A stretch of DNA of 64,000 nt from Streptomyces sp. AC555_RSS877 (GCF_019049245.1 NZ_JAGMUK010000052.1:118680-182679); one strand, 5' to 3'. Shown: positions 31,083-40,998, numbered from the stretch's first letter. The notes: generated by a model from the letters alone, not told the origin. Translations and numbers: made by a program.

Positions 31083-32753
31083 ATGCTCAAGGTCAGCATT
31101 GTGGTGCCGGTCTACAACGCGGGCGAGTACATCGACCGCTGCGCCCCCTCGCTCCTCCATCAGAGCATCGGCCGGGACGCGTACGAGATCGTCTACGTCG
31201 ACGACGGCTCGACCGACGACTCCGCGTACCGTCTCGACCAGCTGGCCGCCCGGCATCCCCACGTACGCGTGGTCCGCCAGGAGAACTCCGGCTGGCCGGG
31301 CAAACCCCGCAACGTGGGTGTCCGGACGGCCCGCGGCGAGTACGTCCAGTTCGTCGACCAGGACGACGACCTGACCCCGGAGGCTTTGGAACGCCTGTAC
31401 GACCTCGGCAGCCGCAATGCCTCCGACATCGTCCTGGGCAAGATCGTGGGCACCATGCAGGGCCCCAGCAGCCTCTTCCGGCGCACCGTCGAACACTGCA
31501 CGGTCGAGGACGCGCCTCTCATGGACAGCCTGACGCCCCACAAGATGTTCCGCCGGGCCTTCCTCCTCGACGAGGGGATCACCTTCCCCGAGGGGCCGGT
31601 ACGCCTGGAGGACCAGCTCTTCATGGCCCGCGCGTACGTGCGCGCGAAGCGGGTCTCCATCCTCGGCGACCACCCCTGCTACGTATGGAACCGCCGCGAG
31701 GACGGAGGCAACACCAGCGGACGCGCCACCACCCCCGAGACCTACTACGGCCACCTGCGCACGGTCGTGGAGGCCATCAAGGAGGGCACCGAACCGGGCC
31801 CCCTCCAGGACCACCTGCTGCGCCGCTCCTACCGCGTCGAACTCCTCCGCCCGGTCGTCGAACCCCGCGTCCTCCAACGCACGGGCAGCAGCCTCGAACG
31901 GTACTTCGACGTCGTACGCCGCATGGCCCTCGACTGCTACCCACCGGGCGTACGGGACGGACTCCCCGCGATCACCAGGCTCAGAGGCCGCCTCCTGGAG
32001 GACGGCAACCTGGACTCCCTGATCGAACTCGCGCACCGCACCCAGAAGATCAAGCCCGAGCTCACGGTCGACCACATCCGCAGGCGGAACGACAAACTCG
32101 TCATCAGGACGACGATCGGCATGCTCCGCCCCGACGGCGAACCCCTCACCCTCGTCGAACGCTACGGCCGTCTCCTCCTGGACCCCGAACTGCTGGCGGA
32201 CATCAAGGGCGCCGAGGACTGGGAGGTCCCGCACCCCCTCGGTGAAGCCCGCGGCGAGTTCCTCGTCCACGACGCCACCCGGAACCTGTGGTGGTACCCG
32301 GAGACCGGCCTCGCCCCGCGCACCCAGCCGCTCGGCAACGGCCGCCACCGCGTGATCATCACCGGCGAGACCACCATCGACCCCCTGACCCTGGCCGGCG
32401 GCACCGAGATGCCCGCCGGCACGCACCTGGTGTGGGCGTACGCGCAACTCCTCGGCGTCGGCCGCCGGATCCGCCTCACCGGCACCCCCACCTGCCCCGG
32501 CGCGTTCACGACCGGCACCCCGTCCCGCCTGGTCCACCCCGCCTGGGGCGGCCCCGACGGCCAGCTCCGCCTCTCCGTGGGCCAGCCTGGCCACCTCTCC
32601 GTCCCCCACCGCGTACTCCTGCACGCCACGGCGACCCCGACCGTCCGCCGCGCCGCCCGCACGGTCCTGCGGCGCCTCCCGAAGGACGTACGCGGACCGG
32701 TCCGTACGCTCGCGCGCAAGGCGGATCCCTGGACCCCGGGGCGGAGCGACTGA
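31083..32753 (+). CDS. Glycosyltransferase family 2 (TarS/wall-polymer type)
   Basis: A 556-residue cytoplasmic GT2. The GT-A domain (1-230) shows VSIVVPVYNAGEYIDRC, EIVYVDDGSTDDS, FVDQDDDLTPEALERL (DxD metal motif) and PVRLEDQLFMARAYV with the ED catalytic base. The ~330-residue C-terminal part resembles the linker/trimerisation region of TarS-type teichoic acid glycosyltransferases, with beta-rich segments like GEFLVHDATRNLWWYPE. It likely decorates a wall teichoic acid, cell-wall polymer or secreted glycan; acceptor not known. Start has a GGGGGAG SD 4 nt upstream. Monocistronic between two terminators. Confidence 0.85.
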   Translation: MLKVSIVVPVYNAGEYIDRCAPSLLHQSIGRDAYEIVYVDDGSTDDSAYRLDQLAARHPHVRVVRQENSGWPGKPRNVGVRTARGEYVQFVDQDDDLTPEALERLYDLGSRNASDIVLGKIVGTMQGPSSLFRRTVEHCTVEDAPLMDSLTPHKMFRRAFLLDEGITFPEGPVRLEDQLFMARAYVRAKRVSILGDHPCYVWNRREDGGNTSGRATTPETYYGHLRTVVEAIKEGTEPGPLQDHLLRRSYRVELLRPVVEPRVLQRTGSSLERYFDVVRRMALDCYPPGVRDGLPAITRLRGRLLEDGNLDSLIELAHRTQKIKPELTVDHIRRRNDKLVIRTTIGMLRPDGEPLTLVERYGRLLLDPELLADIKGAEDWEVPHPLGEARGEFLVHDATRNLWWYPETGLAPRTQPLGNGRHRVIITGETTIDPLTLAGGTEMPAGTHLVWAYAQLLGVGRRIRLTGTPTCPGAFTTGTPSRLVHPAWGGPDGQLRLSVGQPGHLSVPHRVLLHATATPTVRRAARTVLRRLPKDVRGPVRTLARKADPWTPGRSD

Positions 32754-32793
32754 GGGACCGGCGGACCAAGGACTAAGGATTAAGCACTGAGTG

Positions 32794-32836
32794 ACTGAGG
32801 GCTGAGCGTCGGACCTGCCGACGCTCAGCCCTCAGT
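32794..32836. terminator. Bidirectional terminator after glycosyltransferase
   Basis: Perfect 19-bp stem ACTGAGGGCTGAGCGTCGG / complement, 5-nt loop, between convergent genes. Confidence 0.9.
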
Positions 32837-32845
32837 GGTCAGCGA

Positions 32846-35035
32846 CTAGCAGTCGACGCAGGGGTCCGTTCCCCAGCCCAGACCGCTGATCCTGGTGTCC
32901 TTCAGCGCGCCGGCGTACGCCTGCACCTCGTCGACGTCGCCGTGCAGGTACTCGCCCCAACCGTCGCCGACCTGTGCCCGGCCGATCTGGAGCGCCCCGG
33001 AGCTGCGCCAGCCGTTCGGAAGGGTTCCGGTCGCCTGGGAGTTGGTCTCACCATCCAGGAAGAGCTTGACCGTGTCGGTGGCGTCGTCATAGACCACGGC
33101 AAGGCGGTGGCCCTGGCCCTCGCCGCCGTCCGCCATCGCGATCTGCGACACCACCGTCTCGGCGGCGCCGACCTCGTCCTTCTCCGGCATGACCAGCTGC
33201 CAGGCGTGCTCGGACGGTTCGTACCGCACCTTGAAGGCGTCGGTGTGCTCGCCCGCCTGGGACAGCACGGTCATCGGGTGGGCCGGTTCGGAGTCAGCCA
33301 GCCGTACCACCACGCCCAGGGTGAAGCTGTCCCCGGTGTCCACCACCGGGCCCTCGGCGACGGCGTGCCCGCTCTCGCCGTCCAGCCGCAGATGTCCGTC
33401 GCCGACCAGGGCGGGCGGCGTGTAGGTGCAGTCGGGGTCCAGGTCCGGGATGCAGGAGCTGTCGGAGCTCTGGTAGATCGTCGCTCCCGTACCGAGCCTG
33501 AGCGGCGCTCCGCCCTTCTGCTCCGGGCTCGCGCCGTCCGTCGCGGTCTCCAGTGACCAGTGGCCGAGCAGCTTCGGTGTGCGGCGGCTCAGTTCGGCCA
33601 GCTCGACCGGCACCACGACCCTGTCGTACGCCCGTACGTCACCGATGTCACCGTGCCACCGCGCGTGGTAGCCGGACCCGCTGCGGGCCCGGCCGATCTG
33701 GAACGCGTCGTTCGGCCCGGCGGGTGTGGCCTCGACGGCGGTGCCGACCGGGTGGCCGTTGACGTACAACTGCGCCTTCCCGGTCTCCTGGTCGTAGAGC
33801 CCCAGCAGGTGGGCCCACTCACCGGTCTCCGGAGCACCGCCCGACACCCGTGCGCCCCCGATGCCGAACGTCCAGGCGGGTCCGGAGTCCGGGCTGCTCA
33901 GTCCGAGGCGGAAGCCGGCCGTGTCGCCCGCGTCCTGGCCGGCGACGGTCATCGTCCGGTCGGTCTGCGCGGGCCGCACCCAGGCGCTGACGGCGAAGGT
34001 CCTGCCGGTGTCGACGGCCGGGGCGTCCGGCGTGAGGAAACCGTGACGGCTGCCGTCGAGGGCGACGGTGGCGGTGGCGCCGGTGCCCCGGGGTGCCGGA
34101 CCGCCGAAGGTCACGCCGCGTCCGGCGCGGGCGGCGGTGCCCGTTTCGGCGGCGGCGCTGGTGGCTCCCGCCGCGTCGTCGAGCTTCCAGTGGGCGACGG
34201 GTGCGCGCCCGCTCGGGACCCGGAAGAAGTACGTGGTGGTTCCGCTGCTGCGCCCCGAGCGGTCGATCGCGCGGACGCTCAGGTAGTCCGGGCGGGCCTG
34301 GAGCGGCAGGAACCGGATGGTGGCGGGCCCGCCCATCTCGTCCGGCCGGACGGTCCCGTACGGGCCGCCGATGAAGTTGTAGCGGTACTCGACGACGTCC
34401 GGTGACGGGGAGTCCACGGTGAAGCCGCCGTAGACGCCGACGCCGCCCCCGATCTGTTCCTCCGGGAAGTCGGGCGAGGTGACGACCGCCTTCTCCGGGC
34501 TGGCGTCGTCGTACACGAACTCGCAGACGGACCCGTCGCCCTGCGAACTCCAGGCGGAGGTCGCCTTGCCGTCGTCGGCGCGGACGTGCCAGGAGATCAC
34601 CGTGTCCGCCGGGATGTCCTCCGGCATCCGCCACGGCAGCCGCGATCCCGACAACGTCTCGTAGGACGTGTACGTACGGCGCTGCTCGACTCCGGCCGCG
34701 TCGGTCCACCACGCCTCGAACTCGGCCCTGACCAGGTTGGCCTCGGCGGGCTGGTTGTCCTCCTCCGGGTCGTACAGGACGGCGCCGAGCGTCGGCGGCG
34801 CCCCGACGTACGCCCGGTTGTCACCGGTCGCGCACGCCTTGGTCTCCGTCTGCAGGTCCTGCACGAGCGGCTGCTTCGGCGGCAGGTTCTCCGCCGCGTA
34901 CGCCGTGCCGGACATGCCGGTCCCCGCCACCACGACCGCCGCCGCGCAGCACATCACCGCGAGCTGCGCGGACGCGGTTCTCCGTCTTCCGGCCGATCGT
35001 GTCCCAGCCCGTTGTCCTGCCGTCAACTGCCCCAC
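32846..35035 (-). CDS. Secreted protein with two LamG-like (concanavalin A-like) domains
   Basis: A 729-residue secreted protein. Signal peptide: basic RRRTASAQ then hydrophobic LAVMCCAAAVVVAGTG ending at TAYA-AEN (~48). An N-terminal beta-rich part (to ~270, DVVEYRYNFIGGPYGTV) precedes two LamG/ConA-like domains, each opening VAHWKLDDAAG and LLGHWSLETATDG and closing with a GDIGDVRAYDRVV or GDVDEVQAYAGAL motif. LamG domains bind glycans or proteins; no catalytic domain is visible. ATG 35035. It is divergent from the large protease gene across a 469-bp region. Related family members are common among Streptomyces extracellular proteins. Confidence 0.88.
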   Translation of the reverse strand: MGQLTAGQRAGTRSAGRRRTASAQLAVMCCAAAVVVAGTGMSGTAYAAENLPPKQPLVQDLQTETKACATGDNRAYVGAPPTLGAVLYDPEEDNQPAEANLVRAEFEAWWTDAAGVEQRRTYTSYETLSGSRLPWRMPEDIPADTVISWHVRADDGKATSAWSSQGDGSVCEFVYDDASPEKAVVTSPDFPEEQIGGGVGVYGGFTVDSPSPDVVEYRYNFIGGPYGTVRPDEMGGPATIRFLPLQARPDYLSVRAIDRSGRSSGTTTYFFRVPSGRAPVAHWKLDDAAGATSAAAETGTAARAGRGVTFGGPAPRGTGATATVALDGSRHGFLTPDAPAVDTGRTFAVSAWVRPAQTDRTMTVAGQDAGDTAGFRLGLSSPDSGPAWTFGIGGARVSGGAPETGEWAHLLGLYDQETGKAQLYVNGHPVGTAVEATPAGPNDAFQIGRARSGSGYHARWHGDIGDVRAYDRVVVPVELAELSRRTPKLLGHWSLETATDGASPEQKGGAPLRLGTGATIYQSSDSSCIPDLDPDCTYTPPALVGDGHLRLDGESGHAVAEGPVVDTGDSFTLGVVVRLADSEPAHPMTVLSQAGEHTDAFKVRYEPSEHAWQLVMPEKDEVGAAETVVSQIAMADGGEGQGHRLAVVYDDATDTVKLFLDGETNSQATGTLPNGWRSSGALQIGRAQVGDGWGEYLHGDVDEVQAYAGALKDTRISGLGWGTDPCVDC

Positions 35036-35504
35036 CCCTGTTCGTCATTGACGCTCGTGAACCGCACGAGCCGCATGAAGTTAACAGAGGCCACTGACAC
35101 AGTTGAAGCGCTTTCTGCTGCGTACCGAAGCCGCGGGGCGGGCGAGGAGGCGAAGCCTCACCGCTGCTCTCGGCACCGGCCTCTGAACGTCAGGCCCGGT
35201 ACACCAGCAGGTTCTCCTCCGCTGCCGGACGGTCGAGCGCCTCTTGTTGCTGCGGTAGCGATGCCCAAGATCCGGATGAGTCGGGCTACGTTCTGGGCGG
35301 CGCTTGAGCCCCGGTGCCGGGGTGGACCGCAGGACGGCGTCGGGTCGAACTCCTATGTTCGGGCCGTGAGTTGATCCCTGGACACTTCGGCAACGTTCGG
35401 TCAACTACGGCCGTCAGAAGCGGAGTGATCTTTTCCCCTTGGGTGTGCCATGCGCAGGCCTTATGATCATCGATCTTCAGCCAAGATGACCGAAAGGACT
35501 CCCT
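35036..35504. other. Intergenic region between LamG gene and DNRLRE protease gene
   Basis: 469 bp with promoters for both divergent genes. A TTATGATC at 35460-35467 is a candidate -10 for the protease gene and AAAGGA precedes its GTG. No coding or mobile-element remnant could be recognised in either strand. Confidence 0.45.
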
Positions 35505-38500
35505 GTGCACCACTCCGCGCCGGTCGCCCCGGCCCCGGGCGGGCGAAGATCCCGCCGCAGACAACGAGCCCTGGCGGCGGCCCTGCTGGCCGCTCTCGTG
35601 TGCGCCCCGCTGCCCCTGCTCAACGAGACCGCGTTCGCCGACGACGCCGATCCGGCCGCCGGTACCCCAGCGGTGCAGCAGGCGACCAGTGCCCGGACCG
35701 AGATAGTCTCCGAGCGCACCGACTCGACCACCACCTGGGCCAACGCCGACGGCACGACCACCGTCGAGACGTACACCGGCCCGATCCGGGTCAAGCAGCC
35801 CGACGGCAGCTGGCGGCCCGTCGACACCACGCTCGTGAGCGAGGACGGCGTAGTGCGGCCGAAGAACGCGGCCGCCGACATCAGCTTCTCCGGCGGCGGT
35901 TCGGGCGACCCGCTGGCCGAGGTCTCCCGGGGCGGCCGTACCCTCGGCCTCGACTGGCCCGGCAAGCTGCCCGAGCCGCGCCTGGACGGCCCGACCGCCG
36001 TCTACCCCGGCGCCGTCGAGGGCGGCGACCTCGAGGTGACCGCCCTCAAGGAGGGCTTCTCCCACTCCGTCGTCCTGCACGAGCGCCCGGACGGCCCGGT
36101 CAGCTACCGGCTGCCCGTCTCCGCCGACGGCCTCACCCTGCACGAGACCGCCGACGAACGGCTGCGCTGGAGCGACAGCAAGGGCCGTACGGTGGCCACC
36201 GCGCCGCTGCCCGTGATGTGGGGCTCGGGCGAACAGCGCGCCTCCGGTGAGCCCGAGGACCTCGCGGCCATCGACGTCACGATCGAGCGGGACGCGGACA
36301 GCGGCGACCAGGTCCTGGTCCTGAGGCCCGACGAGGAGTTCCTCGCCGACCCCGACCTGGAGTACCCGGTCACCATCGACCCGACAGACTCCCTGCTCGG
36401 CCCGGTGACCGACACCTGGATCCAGTACGACGACTACCTCACCTCGCAGCGCGGCTCGACCGAGCTGAAGGCCGGTACCTACAACGGCACCGAGAAGGCC
36501 CGCTCGTACCTGAAGTTCGACGTGGCGAAGTACGCCGGCAAGCACGTCCTCGACACCGACCTGCGCCTGTACTCGTACTACTCGTCCACGTGCAGCACCA
36601 CCAACTCCGGCAACCAGGTTCGCCGTATCACCTCGGCCTGGGACCCGTCGGCCATCACCTGGGCCGAGCAGCCGACGACCACCTCGACCGGCGCCGTGAC
36701 CTCCACCGCGGCCAAGGGCTACAACTCCAACTGCCCGGCAGGGCACGTCTCCTGGGACATCGACGGGATCGTCCAGGCCTGGGCCGACGGCCAGACCAAC
36801 CACGGCGTGCGGATCGCGGCCGTCGACGAGACCGACCCGCTGACCTGGCGCCGCTACCACTCGGCGAACCAGACGGACGGCTCCCACAACGCCGCCTACG
36901 AGCCCTCCCTGACGGTCACCTACAACTCCAAGCCCGGTACCGCGACGGCCGTATCCCCGCTGTCCAGCACCTACACCCCGGACACCACGCCCACCCTGTC
37001 CGCCAAGGCCACCGACGCCGACGCCCAGCAGCTCACGCTGGCCTTCGAGGTCTGGGCGGCGAACGGCACCGCGGCCCTGCAGTCCGGCACATCCGCCTCC
37101 GTGGCCTCCGGGGCGGTGGCGACCCACACGGCCGTCACTCTGGCGCCGGGCGACTACAAGTGGCGGGCCAGGGCGTCCGACGGCACCGACACCGGGGCCT
37201 GGTCGACGTGGCAGACGTTCACCGTCGACACCACCGCCCCGTCCGCCCCCGCCATCAGCTCCACCAGCCACCCCTCCGCGTCGGCCTGGTACAACGCCAC
37301 CACCTTCACCGGCACGCTCGCCGCGACGGACGCCTCCGGCGTGACCGGATACGCCGTCAAGCTCGACCAGAGCCCGACGACCGCCGCCGGGACGACCGTC
37401 ACGCAGACGACGGCCGGCGTGAGCTGGTCCGGGCGTACCGACGGCACCTGGTGGGTGCACGCGGCCGCCAAGGACAAGGCGGGGCTGTGGTCCCCGACCC
37501 AGCACCGCGGCTTCAACGTCGACACCACCGCCCCAGGCGCGCCCGGCGGTCTGGTCTCCTCCACACACCCCGTGACGACCAGCGCGTACGCCAACCGCAC
37601 CGCGTCCTTCAGCTGGTCGGCGCCCACCGACCTGTCCGGCGCCGCCGGTTACGTGGCCACCGTGGACCGCGTCGCGGACACCCTGCCGGCCACCACCGGC
37701 ACCGTGCAGACGTCGACGAAGTTCACCACCACCGTCGACGCGGACGGCACCTGGTACCTGCACGTGCGGGCCAAGGACCAGGCGGGCAACTGGTCGTCCG
37801 CCGCCGCGCATCTGCCGTTCCGGGTCGACATGACGCTGCCGCCGAGCCCGGTGATCAGCTCGTCCACGCACCCGGACCAGACGGGCGCGTACAAGAGCGG
37901 TTCCCTCAGCGCGACCTGGACCGCTCCCTCCGGCGCCTCCGCCGGGTACAGCATCGTCGTCGACGGCACCACCGACACGGTGCCCGACAGCACGGCCGAG
38001 ACGACCGGCACCTCGTACACGACGACCCGCACCGAGGGCACCTGGTACCTGCACGTGCGCGGCATCGATGGCAACGGCACGGGCGGGGCGACCTCCCATT
38101 ACCGCTTCACCGTCGACACCACCGCGCCCGGCGCCCCGGCCGTGACCTCCGCGGCCTACCCGTCGGACGCCTGGGCCGGCGGCGCGCAGGTGACCGGGAC
38201 GTTCACGCTGACGCCCGACGGCACCGACACCCGCGGCCTGACGTACTCGGTCGACGGCGGCACCGCCCAGACCCTCACCACCACCGGCGGCCCGGTGGAG
38301 CTGCCGATCACCCCGGCCGCCGAGGGCAGCCACCAGCTCGTCGTCACCGCCACCGACCGGGCCGGCAACGTCTCGGCCGAGATCCAGCGCGCCTTCCACG
38401 TCGGACGGGCGGCCGTGACCGCGCCCGCCAACGGCGAGGTGCTCGTCGGCTCGGTCGACCTCGCGGTCAGCGCCCCGGCCTCACTGACGGACGTCACCTT

Positions 38501-40127
38501 CCTCCAGCGGGCCTCGTCCGCCGACCCGTGGCAGGTCGTCCCGGCCTCTCAGGTGACCCGCGCCACCGACGGCTCCGCCGTCACCTGGCCGGTGCCGTTC
38601 AGCGGCGGCACGGCGCCGAAGCTGCTGTGGGACACCTCGTCGTTGTCCGGCAGCGGCGGCCGCCAGATCGGTGCCCGCTTCGGTGGGTCGTACGCCCCGC
38701 CGGAGGCCGAACCCGTCTCGGCGATCATCGACCGTGTCGAGGTCATCGAGGGCGGCTCGGGCGACGACATGCAGGAGTCGGAACCCGCCCAGGCCTACGC
38801 CCTGGAGCAGGCCGAGGCCCGCGCGGCCGAGAACCCCGACGCCTACGCCCCGCCCTATGTCGACCCGGCAACGGGTGAACTGGTCGCGCCGGTCGTGGAG
38901 TCGGCCTCGGCCGACGAGGCGTCCGCCCCGATCCAGGTGACTCAGGCGCCGGCCGACGAGGGCAGCGGACTGCCCGCCGAGGACACGGAGGACGGCACCA
39001 AGCCCGACACCGAGCCCAACGAGGCGGAGACTCCGGCGCCGCCCGCCGACGGGTCCGCGGACACCACCGGCGAGGAGTCGTTCGCGATGCCCGAGGACAC
39101 CACAGAGACCACTCCCGCGCCTGCCGGGCCGACCGTCACCGAGCAGGTCGCCCCGCGCACCGAAGTGGTGGAGCACAGCGTCACCGCGCTGGAGTCCGTA
39201 CGCGACGAGGCCCTCCAGCTGTCGGACGCGGAACTGCCCGGCGCGAGCGGACTGCGCGTCGCGTCCGTGGACGCCGCGGGGAACCGTGTCGTCGTCGCGA
39301 CCGAGACCGCCGCCCCGGCGCTGGTCACGGCCCTGGGCGAGCGGTACGGCACCGACACCGTGGCCGTGCAGGTCATGCCCGGGGTCGACGCGCTGGGACC
39401 CCAGGCGACCCGCTACAACGACACCTCGCCCTACTACGGCGGGGCGCGCATCTACTCGCAACTGACCACCAACTCGGCGACGTGGTGCACGGCGGGATTC
39501 CCCTGGAAGTACAGCGGCAAGTGGTACATGGTGACCGCGGGCCACTGCACCACCGGCAACGGGGCCATCCTGAATCCCAGCCAGAGCGACTACATCGGCC
39601 CCGTCGTCCGGGACAACTGGAAGAACGGGTACGGCTCGGTGAGACTCGCCGGGCAGAGCTACTACTCCGGTGACCTCGCGTTGTACCGGATCAACAGCGA
39701 CAGCTCCGCGTCGGCCCGGATCTACAAGGGCGGCAAGACGTCCAGCTCGTCCCGGCCCGTCCACGACTACTGGCGGCGCTGGGCGCAAGAGGGCGACAAG
39801 GTCTGCACGGGCGGCATGATGACCGGCGAGAGGTGCGGCTGGAAGGTGACCGACACCCAGGTGAGCTTCACCTACTCCGGCGGTACGAGGGCCAAGAACA
39901 TGGTCGTCGCGAAGAAGACGTCCGGATCCTGCACGGTCAACGGCGACTCCGGCGGTCCGGTGTACACCGTCGACAGCAGCGGACGCGCCTTCGCGAAGGG
40001 CATCATCTCCGGCGGCGGTGGCGGCGGAGGCGACAACAGCGGCGGGCTGTTCGACCCGTGCTGGCTATTCTTCACCGACATCGGGTTGGCCAACAGCGCC
40101 TTCCCCGGCACGGTAGCGAGGTACTGA
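35505..40127 (+). CDS. Giant secreted DNRLRE/Ig-like protein with C-terminal trypsin-like protease
   Basis: A 1,540-residue secreted multidomain protein. Signal: twin-basic RRSRRRQRALAAALLAALVCAPLPL, cleaved near AFA-DDA (~45). Residues ~60-300 (TYTGPIRVKQPDGSWRPVDTTL) match the N-terminal region of Streptomyces YD/RHS-type polymorphic toxins; ~305-465 is a DNRLRE disulfide-like beta domain (WDPSAITWAEQP); then four ~95-residue Ig-like repeats opening VDTTAPxAP; an acidic Pro/Glu/Thr linker (~1085-1240); and an S1 protease with TAGHC (His1347), YSGDLALYR (Asp1390) and NGDSGGPVY (Ser1482). GTG 35505 has AAAGGA. A lipoprotein gene starts one base after the stop. Confidence 0.87.
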   Translation: MHHSAPVAPAPGGRRSRRRQRALAAALLAALVCAPLPLLNETAFADDADPAAGTPAVQQATSARTEIVSERTDSTTTWANADGTTTVETYTGPIRVKQPDGSWRPVDTTLVSEDGVVRPKNAAADISFSGGGSGDPLAEVSRGGRTLGLDWPGKLPEPRLDGPTAVYPGAVEGGDLEVTALKEGFSHSVVLHERPDGPVSYRLPVSADGLTLHETADERLRWSDSKGRTVATAPLPVMWGSGEQRASGEPEDLAAIDVTIERDADSGDQVLVLRPDEEFLADPDLEYPVTIDPTDSLLGPVTDTWIQYDDYLTSQRGSTELKAGTYNGTEKARSYLKFDVAKYAGKHVLDTDLRLYSYYSSTCSTTNSGNQVRRITSAWDPSAITWAEQPTTTSTGAVTSTAAKGYNSNCPAGHVSWDIDGIVQAWADGQTNHGVRIAAVDETDPLTWRRYHSANQTDGSHNAAYEPSLTVTYNSKPGTATAVSPLSSTYTPDTTPTLSAKATDADAQQLTLAFEVWAANGTAALQSGTSASVASGAVATHTAVTLAPGDYKWRARASDGTDTGAWSTWQTFTVDTTAPSAPAISSTSHPSASAWYNATTFTGTLAATDASGVTGYAVKLDQSPTTAAGTTVTQTTAGVSWSGRTDGTWWVHAAAKDKAGLWSPTQHRGFNVDTTAPGAPGGLVSSTHPVTTSAYANRTASFSWSAPTDLSGAAGYVATVDRVADTLPATTGTVQTSTKFTTTVDADGTWYLHVRAKDQAGNWSSAAAHLPFRVDMTLPPSPVISSSTHPDQTGAYKSGSLSATWTAPSGASAGYSIVVDGTTDTVPDSTAETTGTSYTTTRTEGTWYLHVRGIDGNGTGGATSHYRFTVDTTAPGAPAVTSAAYPSDAWAGGAQVTGTFTLTPDGTDTRGLTYSVDGGTAQTLTTTGGPVELPITPAAEGSHQLVVTATDRAGNVSAEIQRAFHVGRAAVTAPANGEVLVGSVDLAVSAPASLTDVTFLQRASSADPWQVVPASQVTRATDGSAVTWPVPFSGGTAPKLLWDTSSLSGSGGRQIGARFGGSYAPPEAEPVSAIIDRVEVIEGGSGDDMQESEPAQAYALEQAEARAAENPDAYAPPYVDPATGELVAPVVESASADEASAPIQVTQAPADEGSGLPAEDTEDGTKPDTEPNEAETPAPPADGSADTTGEESFAMPEDTTETTPAPAGPTVTEQVAPRTEVVEHSVTALESVRDEALQLSDAELPGASGLRVASVDAAGNRVVVATETAAPALVTALGERYGTDTVAVQVMPGVDALGPQATRYNDTSPYYGGARIYSQLTTNSATWCTAGFPWKYSGKWYMVTAGHCTTGNGAILNPSQSDYIGPVVRDNWKNGYGSVRLAGQSYYSGDLALYRINSDSSASARIYKGGKTSSSSRPVHDYWRRWAQEGDKVCTGGMMTGERCGWKVTDTQVSFTYSGGTRAKNMVVAKKTSGSCTVNGDSGGPVYTVDSSGRAFAKGIISGGGGGGGDNSGGLFDPCWLFFTDIGLANSAFPGTVARY

Positions 40128-40128
40128 C

Positions 40129-40581
40129 ATGCGCCGCGTACTCCTCACACCGTTGTTGGCGGTATCCCTGACCGGATGCTCGCTCCTCGGCCAGGGCACA
40201 CCGTGCACCGAAGCCGACGCGGACTCGCAGGTCTCCGCTGTTTGGAAGCCCGCCGACTTCGGCGGCGGCCCGAACGAGGCGAAGGTCCGGCTGTGCGTGG
40301 ACGACACCTGCGAGGAGCGGACATCGGGCAGCCCGGACGACCCGTTCGCCTCGCTGTCGGTCCGACTCCCCGACGACATCGGTGCGTCCACCGTGCCGGT
40401 ACGGCTCACCGTGACGTCCGTGAAGAGCGGTGACACGGTCGTCGAGGACAGCACCCGGGCCAAACTGACGGAGCAGCACCCCAACGGCACGTCCTGCCCG
40501 CCCACCACCTGGACGGCGACGTTCCGCGCCCACCCCGACAAGGGCCTCACCTCACCCGAGGGCATGAAGCTCCAGGGCTGA
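40129..40581 (+). CDS. Lipoprotein translationally linked to the DNRLRE protease
   Basis: A 150-residue lipoprotein with signal RRVLLTPLLAVSLTGC (lipobox LTGC, Cys17). The mature part has a small beta-rich domain with four Cys in likely disulfide pairs (C at PCTEAD, LCVDDTC and SCPPTT). Its ATG lies one base after the stop of the protease gene (TGACATG), so it must be co-translated. Such tight coupling to an exported protease with a toxin-like N-terminal part suggests an inhibitor/immunity role, but this is inference; it could also be a chaperone or anchor. No known family recognised. Confidence 0.75.
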   Translation: MRRVLLTPLLAVSLTGCSLLGQGTPCTEADADSQVSAVWKPADFGGGPNEAKVRLCVDDTCEERTSGSPDDPFASLSVRLPDDIGASTVPVRLTVTSVKSGDTVVEDSTRAKLTEQHPNGTSCPPTTWTATFRAHPDKGLTSPEGMKLQG

Positions 40582-40601
40582 GCCCTCTACGCCCTCTACG
40601 C

Positions 40602-40643
40602 AAGCGCCCGTTCCCCCGGCACCATCGGGTGGGACGGGCGCTT
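40602..40643. terminator. Terminator after the lipoprotein
   Basis: AAGCGCCCGT (40602-40611) pairs with ACGGGCGCTT (40634-40643), with further G/C pairing inside; lies 20 bp after the lipoprotein stop. Confidence 0.7.
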
Positions 40644-40735
40644 CGCGCTGTTCTCCCGCCGCCCACCGTTACCGGCTCGCCAGCCGGCCCACGCCCGACG
40701 GGCCTCGCGGCGCCGGTTGTCGGTGAGCCTTCGAA

Positions 40736-40969
40736 TCAGCTTCGACGGCTATGGGGCCGGTCCCTGGTGTCGTACTCCCGCCGGGCCTCCTCGACCGTGT
40801 CCAGGTTGACCGACCAGTCGGAGAGTGCGGCGAACATCGGTCCCAGGCTCCGTCCCAGTTCGCTGATCTCGTACTCCACCCGCGGCGGAACCTCGGGGTG
40901 GTACGTGCGCACGACGAGCCCGTCGCGTTCCAACTGCCGTAACCGCTCGGTGGACCGGGCACCGCGCAC
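40736..40969 (-). pseudogene. Truncated HxlR-type regulator remnant
   Basis: The minus-strand frame reads STERLRQLERDGLVVRTYHPEVPPRVEYEISELGRSLGPMF, the C-terminal two-thirds of an HxlR (winged helix) regulator (the L-x-x-L-E-x-x-G-L-v-x-R...vPPrVEYELT hallmark). The first half with the initial Cys and the start of the HTH is missing; upstream sequence in this frame is non-homologous and would run into the SDR gene. A typical HxlR protein is ~110-130 aa with an N-terminal CPVxxxL; only ~78 codons remain. Best called a degraded copy. It is divergent from the SDR, the usual pairing of HxlR regulators with oxidoreductases. Confidence 0.68.
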
Positions 40970-40998
40970 CGGGCACCGGTCGTCGTGCAGGCGCCGTC

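Noticed and set aside
35036..35504. Intergenic stretch as an insertion-sequence remnant
   Set aside because: No terminal inverted repeats or transposase motif could be recognised.
35286..38399. A 1,037-codon minus-strand frame opposite the DNRLRE protease gene
   Set aside because: Pure Gly/Arg/Val shadow of the high-G+C coding strand; no start, signal or family motif.
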